Made by a program: the position numbers and the translations under genes. A stretch of 64,000 nucleotides of DNA. It comes from Senecio squalidus. Lineage: Eukaryota > Streptophyta > Magnoliopsida > Asterales > Asteraceae. The stretch lies in NCBI GenBank assembly GCA_910822075.1, contig CAJVGC010000582.1, positions 20,258,657 through 20,322,656 of the forward strand. Direction: 5' to 3'. Every line of letters begins with the position of its first letter. Position 1 is the first letter of the stretch. The notes beneath the pieces are model-generated. The model did not search any database. It was not told the DNA's origin and worked only from the letters and a program-made list of their open reading frames with translations. This document shows positions 57,648-64,000 of this stretch, piece after piece.

Positions 57648-58362
57648 GTTTTTGAGTGGTGTCTTTGAAGAAAAGTTAAAGCCCGTACTAGGTAACCGCT
57701 AATAGTTTAAGTGATTTAACGGCCTTTTGCGAGAAATAAAAGTCTCAATCAAAGAGTAATCAATTAGCATAAAAAGCTAAGGGAACGCATTGGAAAACCG
57801 TTGAAAAATTAAAGCGAAATTCGGTTTTGGGGGATCATCGGCATAAGTCACTAAAGATAATCAATCGAGTTTTGAAGGTAATATGGTTTTTAACTAAAAT
57901 ATTTGGATTTGTAGACTAATTGGAATTTCTATTGTTCCATCTTTATCATACCATTTATACTTCACTATCATTCGTTTTCACTCCATTTTCCCATCATTTT
58001 ACCCATCACCCATTGTTACAACCATAAGTCCTCTTAACTAGTTATTTAGACTCTATTGGTGGAGAATCGTATCGTTATCAAGCCTATGATAGAATACTTG
58101 TCATGACTGAGCTTTGAGCGATTTCACATATATTACACTTAGATTAGCTTTTCGGGTGATTGAGTGTTATACTTCCCAAATCGTGAGATGTTTAGTTATG
58201 CATTTAAATATTGTCTTGGTAATTGTTAAATTCATCTTCGTAAATCAATTTTTTTTGTAATTTACTTGATTCGTTGGGTATTTTATTTTTATTGAAGATG
58301 ATTGTTTTGTTCTAAATTTGATATTCTACTTGAGGACAAGTAGGATTCAAGTGTTTGGAATT
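57648..58362 (+). other. Interior of the non-autonomous element, no ORF
   Basis: 715 bp. Begins GTTTTTGAGTGG (degenerate PBS position) and ends with the tract CTTGAGGACAAGTAGG and GATTCAAGTG before the right LTR. No coding sequence seen. Confidence 0.7.
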
Positions 58363-59825
58363 TGATATGCTTAAAATAATCGATATTTTATTAATCATAT
58401 TTCTCATTTATGCTCTATTTTCTACATTTTTGTTATGATTTAGTAGTGTTTTCATTTAGATATGCATATTGGAGTTGAACTTGGATCATGGACGAAAAAG
58501 GAGCTGAAACCGACTCAAGACGGATACAAACGAGCAAGAATGGTGAAAATCTGAATAAAGCCGGCGGCTGGATTTACTTAGTCGGCAGCTGAATCAAAGG
58601 TTCCAAAATGTTCGTAACGTGTTGTGGAAGCAACTTTTCTACCCGTGTATACAGCTGCCGACTGAAATCAGCCAGCCGTCGGCTGAAAGGGTTGGCCAAT
58701 TTCTGTATTTAAGCAACTTCTAGGTTACGAATTAGGATCACTTTTTACCAATTTTTCATCCATCTTTCGATCAGAAGAGCTGCAAGGAGAGGTTTGGAAG
58801 CATTCGAACACGTTGGAAGCCACGTTTAAAGCAAATTAATCGTGTTTGAAGTTTGTTTAAGTTGGTTTGTACTTTTATCTTAATTTTCTTGATACAATGT
58901 TTTTGTCTTTTGAATCTTATGCTACTTTCTCTCAATCCAACGTGAGCTAAACTCTTAAAAGTGATTGCTTGGATTGTTGAGCTTGGATCTATGGATAATT
59001 AAGTTTTATGTTTGAACTAATTGGTTTTTCCTTTATTATTAACGTTTAATCGCGATCCATGTTTATTTAAAGTTGTTAGGTTAACTACTTAACGTGATTG
59101 ATATGCTTATATCATAACTAGCGTTCATATAGGTTTATTAGTTATATACAATTATATAATTCGTTAGATAATTGTAGCTTGAGAATTAATTGAGATAGGC
59201 TAAGAATAATAGTAACTTAATAATTTAAACGAACATGACAATTATATCGTAATTGAATAGTTGAGACTTTTGTTAATTCGTAGTCGACAGATTAAATTGT
59301 TAATAACATTGACTTTAAAGCACAAATTAGGGTGGATAGTCTAAGATAACTCTTGATGTACGATCTTTCGTATGATCTTTTCCTGACTTTGTAGGATTAG
59401 ATAACCCTAATAGGAAGTCTAGTTATAATAGGAATCACAGTTAAACCAATCAAACATATTCGTATTATCCATAATTCAAGTTAAACGTAATATCCAAGTA
59501 ATCACTACTTTTTAATATCTGATCACATCTTAAGAACTTTTCCTAACATCTCTTCATCCGCAATTCCATTTAGTTAAATTAATTGCTATTTTACTTTAGT
59601 TAGTGATTTTCCTAAAATATGTTCTCACAGAACTAAAACGTCCTCCTTATTTAATTGCTTTCATTAGAATAACGAATACAAATACACGTTCCCTGAGTTC
59701 GATCCGGACTTACTAGGTCTATACTATCATACGATCAGGTACACTGTCTGAATTGTGTGATAGTCTAATTCAGTAATATCCTTGTTTTAACTATAAATAA
59801 TTTTACTTTAGAAAATACACATCAA
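58363..59825 (+). repeat. Right LTR of the non-autonomous element
   Basis: TGATATGC to CACATCAA, 1463 bp. Carries AGCCGNCGGCT-type palindromes at 58559-58590 and 58653-58684 and a TATTTAAG at 58706-58713. Contains the empty G2 site. Confidence 0.88.
58559..58684. repeat. Four AGCCGNCGGCT-type palindromes
   Basis: AGCCGGCGGCT (58559-58569), AGTCGGCAGCT (58580-58590), AGCTGCCGACT (58653-58663, exact reverse complement of the second) and AGCCGTCGGCT (58674-58684). TATTTAAG follows 22 bp later. Confidence 0.78.
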
Positions 59826-60637
59826 GTAGCTTACTTTTCTGCTTATCATAAAACATTTAATAAATATAAAGAAAATTACAGGTTATTTGATTAGAAGGTA
59901 AAATGATGCACATAATAGAAATACGAAAATATTAATAAATATAATAAAGTATTTGAAAGTTAGTTGTATATAATAGTTACTGATATAAAGTTCATTGCAT
60001 TTCAAAACAATTAAATGAAAAAATAATATGTGATTCTAACATCATGCAACTAGTGTGCTACCAAATGCAAATGAGGAATAAATAGTGTGTGTTTTAAAAA
60101 ATGTTATGGGGGAAGACTATAAGGAATTAAAATGACACTGTGAAACTAATAATTTTGCAATTTGTTTCGCAAAAAGTTATACCGTATCAATAACGAAAAG
60201 TTTTATATTCTAGGTTTACGAGGGGTTCAATTTAATTTTTGAAGGTTGTACACCATATAGTCGGGATAAATTCAATGTTTAGAGTTTTTTCATTTCATTT
60301 AGAACCTTCGATGTGGATTTTGAGGGAGAGTCGACCAAGGATACGTAGAGGATGATTGGGGGGGGGGGGGTACTTTTGGGCGTTAAGAAACTACCCAATC
60401 GCGTGTATTTGTTTCGTAACGTCAAACTGAGTATTATTCTAAGAAGTAGTGGTTAAGTTGTGAAACTGGAACACAATTTGAAACTGAGTATTCTATATAT
60501 TTAGTCTAACGAAAACACAATCTTGTATAAATGAATTTTTTTTAGTCAAGATTTATGTGCGATAATTTTAGTATGATGTCTTATATCTATATATATTGAA
60601 TGCCTCTATCTTTTGGATTAGTTAGTTTTGATTTCCA
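59826..60637. other. Intergenic, no gene seen
   Basis: Starts with the right TSD GTAGC (59826-59830). AT-rich, with a poly-G run at 60358-60370. Confidence 0.5.
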
Positions 60638-60759
60638 GCTCTGATACCACTTGTCAGGTCTAATCAATCATCAAATCCAAACACTCAATGTCTAGAATCA
60701 ATAACAGGTTGCGGAATCACAAGTTATTGATTAAGCTAACTGAATTAGAACAAGGAATT
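60638..60759 (-). mobile_element. End of a minus-strand LTR retrotransposon: PBS plus LTR start
   Basis: GCTCTGATACCA (60638-60649) is a minus-strand Met PBS, two bases before an LTR beginning TGTCAGG at 60652. The LTR is cut at 60759 by the next element. The interior to the left is not recognisable, so this is probably a relic. Confidence 0.6.
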
Positions 60760-61097
60760 TGTGACAACCGCGATTTCGAAGTACCGTTCCGTGTTTCTTT
60801 TGTTTTTTTATTTATCGATATTTAGTTTTGACCCTATTATTATTTTCTACTTCGTTTTATCACGGATTTTATGTGGTATGGTTTTATATTTGTTTTTGTC
60901 CTTCGTGACGAAAAAAAAAACCGTTTAGTACCTAAGTGCCTGGTAGGTTTTGTATGCTCGTAAGATAAGTATAGGCGATTTATGCCTTCGTTTATACGAT
61001 TAAAAATTAACGTTAGATTTTTTTACAAAGTTAGTCCTTTATCGGAACTAACGTTAAATTCTTTTCAAATTCAGTCCTTTTAACGGGCAACTAACAG

Positions 61098-61128
61098 ACT
61101 GCGTCACAGTCGTGGTCTGGACAGACCA
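61098..61128. repeat. Palindrome ACTGCGTCACAGT and hairpin TGGTCTG/CAGACCA
   Basis: The first differs by one G to A from a perfect CTGCGTCGCAG. The second (61113-61128) has 7-bp arms with a GA loop. About 340 bp from the LTR start. Confidence 0.6.
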
Positions 61129-62209
61129 TGCCAAAAACACTTTTTGCTTTCTTGAGATTCCACAAACACATGCAAACACGTGGAATTTACCCCAAACCTC
61201 CCCAATATGGTGCTAAATGAGTAAATTGTGGATCATTGACCAACTTACATCATCTCTCATTCGATGTTTTCATTCTTAACAATTTTCATCACCATTTCAC
61301 TTTTCTTTCATCTTCTCTCTAACTCAAACACTCCCAAATTCTCTCCATTTCCAGAACTTTGGTGAGATATTAATCACATTCTAGAGTGGTTTTATGTTAG
61401 AAGAAGATCATACATCATCTTCTCCTTGATCACACTTCACTTGGTAAGTTTTTCCAACCCTAATTCCATCTTTTCTACCCTTAATTCTTCTCTTTTGTTA
61501 CAAAGAAGATTCTAACATAAAATCTTATGTTCTTGCAATTAAGTCATCACCCACATCTTCATCTTCCATTCTTGTTTTGTTCATAATCATGGAGGATTTC
61601 ACATATTAAAGATTGGTAAGTTAAAATCATCTTTAAACCTTATTTTAATACTTTTTCCTTAAGTCTCTTCTAACAAGTGGTTGTTTTTGTGTTTAAAGTT
61701 TGTTTCCTCCTCACCACCACTTGTGGTGTTCGTTTCCGAGAGATTTAGAGGCGATTCCGACGACTCTTGGTAGTTTTTACAGAGGTCTTTGATACTCCAT
61801 AATAAACCCTTAATTTCTCCTTTTTGTTTTCTTATTTCCACTAAATATCTACCTAAGTAACTTATATAAAAAGTTAAAATGGATGAAACATAAAAATTGA
61901 CATATTATACAAGTTAATGACATGTTAATAGGTTATTAGTTATCTTAATCTAAAAATGGTATATTATGAACTTATATGTAAAAATCGGATAATTGAAATA
62001 TAGAAATTATTAGTAAATTCCTACCGAAAATGATATTCTCACACTCTTAGACTTTTTGACTAAATTGGACTAATTATACCTATAAAGTTTATATACACTT
62101 TAATTAGTATTTATAAGTATTATTATGTAAAAACTTGTATATATAATGTATAAATAACTTATATAAACATTTATATATGTAAATAACACTCTAGACATAT
62201 TCATATAAA

Positions 62210-62402
62210 ATTATTGGTAGGAGGTGGTCATCCCCTAGGGGAGGTCTTGGGTTCGAGCCTCCCTTTGGGGTTTCCTCCTTAGGTGAATATTAGAAAATAT
62301 GTAACTAACTTTGGTGTAAGGTTCGTGGGTCGCATATTGTCCAATTGAATATCACTTATGCCCCGAATCACTAACATTGTCGTTCTAAAAAAAAAAAAAA
62401 AA
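62210..62402 (+). mobile_element. SINE
   Basis: About 190 bp. A clear B box, GGGTTCGAGCC (62249-62259), with weaker A-box sequence upstream, a tRNA-unrelated body with GTAAGGTTCGTGGGTC, and a terminal A run (62387-62402). Target duplication not identified. Confidence 0.7.
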
Positions 62403-62487
62403 CTTATCGATACCGAAACGTAAAAGGGTTAAAATTCTTTTTTGCCAATGTTTCTTTACTGGGCTGCAATGGCTTGGTCACAAACAT

Positions 62488-62580
62488 AGTGCGACGCACT
62501 GATGTGTCCCTGGGCGCCGCAATGTCTTGCCCACATACTCAATGTGACGAACTAAATTTCCAAGTTCGCCGCAGTGAACT
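62488..62580. repeat. Palindrome AGTGCGACGCACT with decayed relatives
   Basis: Perfect at 62488-62500. AATGTGACGAACT (62541-62553) and sequences around GCGCCGC (62513) and TTCGCCGCA (62564) look like mutated copies. Confidence 0.6.
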
Positions 62581-63563
62581 ATTGTTTCGTAACTCCACGT
62601 AATTTGAACGAACATAAGTATACATAATATATTATTATACATAAAGTAGTATATAGTATATACTGCCAAATATACGTTTTTAGTCTCAAAAACGTAAAAT
62701 CACAATCATAAATATGATACTTATAAATATAATATCCGCTAAACGTATATAGTGTCGATAAATATCCTTTTTCTCAAAACGCAAACTTAATCTTGAATAA
62801 AAATTATTTTCAAAACTATTTTACTCAAAATATTTAAATCCCTCAAACGATTTTAAATTATTCAAAATGTCGAATATTGACTTTTAATTGACTTTGACTT
62901 CTTCCAAAATTGTTGACTTTGACCAAGTCAACTATCCTTTGATGTTGACCTTGGTTGACTTCGACTAAACTTTGGTATTAGTATTCTATCTTCAACCGAT
63001 TTTCTATTAGTTATTTTCAGCTCGGAATATCATTCCCTTCCAATCGTCTTTATAGACTTAAATAAACGCTATCTTCTAGTAGTCATTATCGACTCGAAAT
63101 ATCGTTATCTTTTATTACTCATTATTGACTCGAAATATCTATATCTTGTACTCATCATTTTGACAGGAAATATCGCTATCTTTTTATTCGACATCTTTAA
63201 CTTGATATATTATTCTTTCGAACAATTTTAAAGTATAACATATAATATCACGTTAATCATATAAGGCTAAAACCTACGAGATACTTAGACTTTCGATGTC
63301 TTTATGCTAGGGCACTTAGGTGTGGAGCATTATTCTCCTGACTTAGGTCTACCCGACGTATTTATCGCTTATTCGTGAGTTATTCGTTGCCCCTTTTTAC
63401 CACTTTTATAGTTGGGCATGATTAGCGTTATTTGAACTTAAATATATCTTGTTTAAACGAATGTAGATTATGATGCCTTAGATTTAGCGTTACCTTTACT
63501 TATATGGCGTTAGTGGTAGTATAAGGCCCCGTTACACGCCTGTCAACTCTATTTGAGCCACCG

Positions 63564-63761
<198 letters not shown>

Positions 63762-64000
63762 GTCTAACAAACCCTCATCGCTGATATGGGATTTGGTCGG
63801 TGTGCGGTCCCTATGAGTCGATATTATTACCGTATGTTATTCGAGAATGAACTTAGTTTATCGCACTAATGTGGGAGTTGTTGCCTTGATTGTTAGGTTT
63901 AGGTGTATTACTATACTAAGGTTATGCATGCATTGTTATTCGTTTATAATTCAAGATATATATTTTACTAATGGTTTTCCAAATATATTTCAAATTTGGG

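Larger units (their letters stand above)
42806..59825 (+). mobile_element. Non-autonomous LTR retrotransposon (Tat/Athila-like signals), split by element G2
   Basis: LTRs of about 1.45 kb (left 42806-43437 plus 56836-57647; right 58363-59825) flank only 715 bp. TSD GTAGC on both sides. The right LTR is preceded by CTTGAGGACAAGTAGGATTC, the tract typical of plant Tat/Athila elements. After the left LTR, ATCAAGTTTTTG starts like their PBS region but the rest is altered. No gag or pol, so it must be mobilised in trans. The right LTR shows the uninterrupted G2 target (TTTTATGTTTGAACTAATTG near 59006). Confidence 0.85.

Noticed and set aside
62210..62402. Possible tRNA gene from the strong B box
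   Set aside because: No cloverleaf or good A box, and it ends in a poly-A tract, so it is a SINE.

Overview
The window is nuclear DNA of a flowering plant, most likely Asteraceae. It is AT-rich and dominated by nested LTR retrotransposons primed by initiator-Met tRNA (TGGTATCAGAGC). It carries long (TA)n and (CT)n runs, a Stowaway-like MITE, and Mutator-like elements with 9-bp target duplications. The only ordinary genes are two plastid-targeted polyphenol oxidases. The family attribution rests on the PPO type and on a third ORF in a SIRE-like copia element of a kind I associate with composite genomes. No database was searched.

Layout. (1) 1-17717: a decayed SIRE-like Ty1/copia element (+), truncated by the window start, with a large third ORF after pol. 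It is split inside RNase H by a complete Ty3/gypsy chromovirus (1703-12782, +, TSD TTAAT, Tekay-like, chromodomain). (2) 18093-20513: a small gag-only LTR element (-, TSD GAAGT) in a tandemly duplicated host repeat. (3) 21235-24024: a non-coding LTR element (TSD TCTTT), then a Stowaway-like MITE. (4) 25539-27553: PPO gene 1 (-), with one 203-bp intron. (5) 30140-34141: a Mutator-like element (TSD TAACATATA) containing a (TA)n-embedded TIR element, which in turn contains a Pack-MULE (31297-32735, TSD TATAAACAA) carrying the first exon of a membrane-protein gene. (6) 34514-36872: a second (TA)n-embedded TIR element with an ankyrin fragment and a palindrome-bearing tandem repeat. (7) 39711-41504: intronless PPO gene 2 (-). 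(8) 42806-59825: a non-autonomous Tat/Athila-type LTR element (TSD GTAGC) whose left LTR is split by a second chromovirus family (43438-56830, -, TSD TGTTT). That element contains a 100-N gap and what looks like an unmerged contig overlap. (9) 60638-64000: the end of another LTR element, interrupted by the start of a third TGTGACAACC-type LTR that holds a SINE and a 195-bp (TA)n run.

Most notable. (a) Both chromovirus families carry an extra ORF of about 245 codons between the 5' LTR and gag. It encodes an SR-rich, predicted tail-anchored membrane protein and is followed by an intron-like spacer ending in a conserved splice-acceptor motif just before the gag ATG. (b) Five otherwise different LTR families carry short, family-specific palindromes built on a CGNCG-type core, repeated within each LTR and in several cases just upstream of the TATA-like box. 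The sequence differs between families but the design is the same.

The two PPOs are paralogues in the same orientation, about 12 kb apart. Each has a bipartite plastid/thylakoid targeting region and a full set of copper ligands. The retroelements do not form pathways with them. Their mutual nesting gives a relative chronology: hosts before inserts, and the second chromovirus, with almost identical LTRs, among the youngest.
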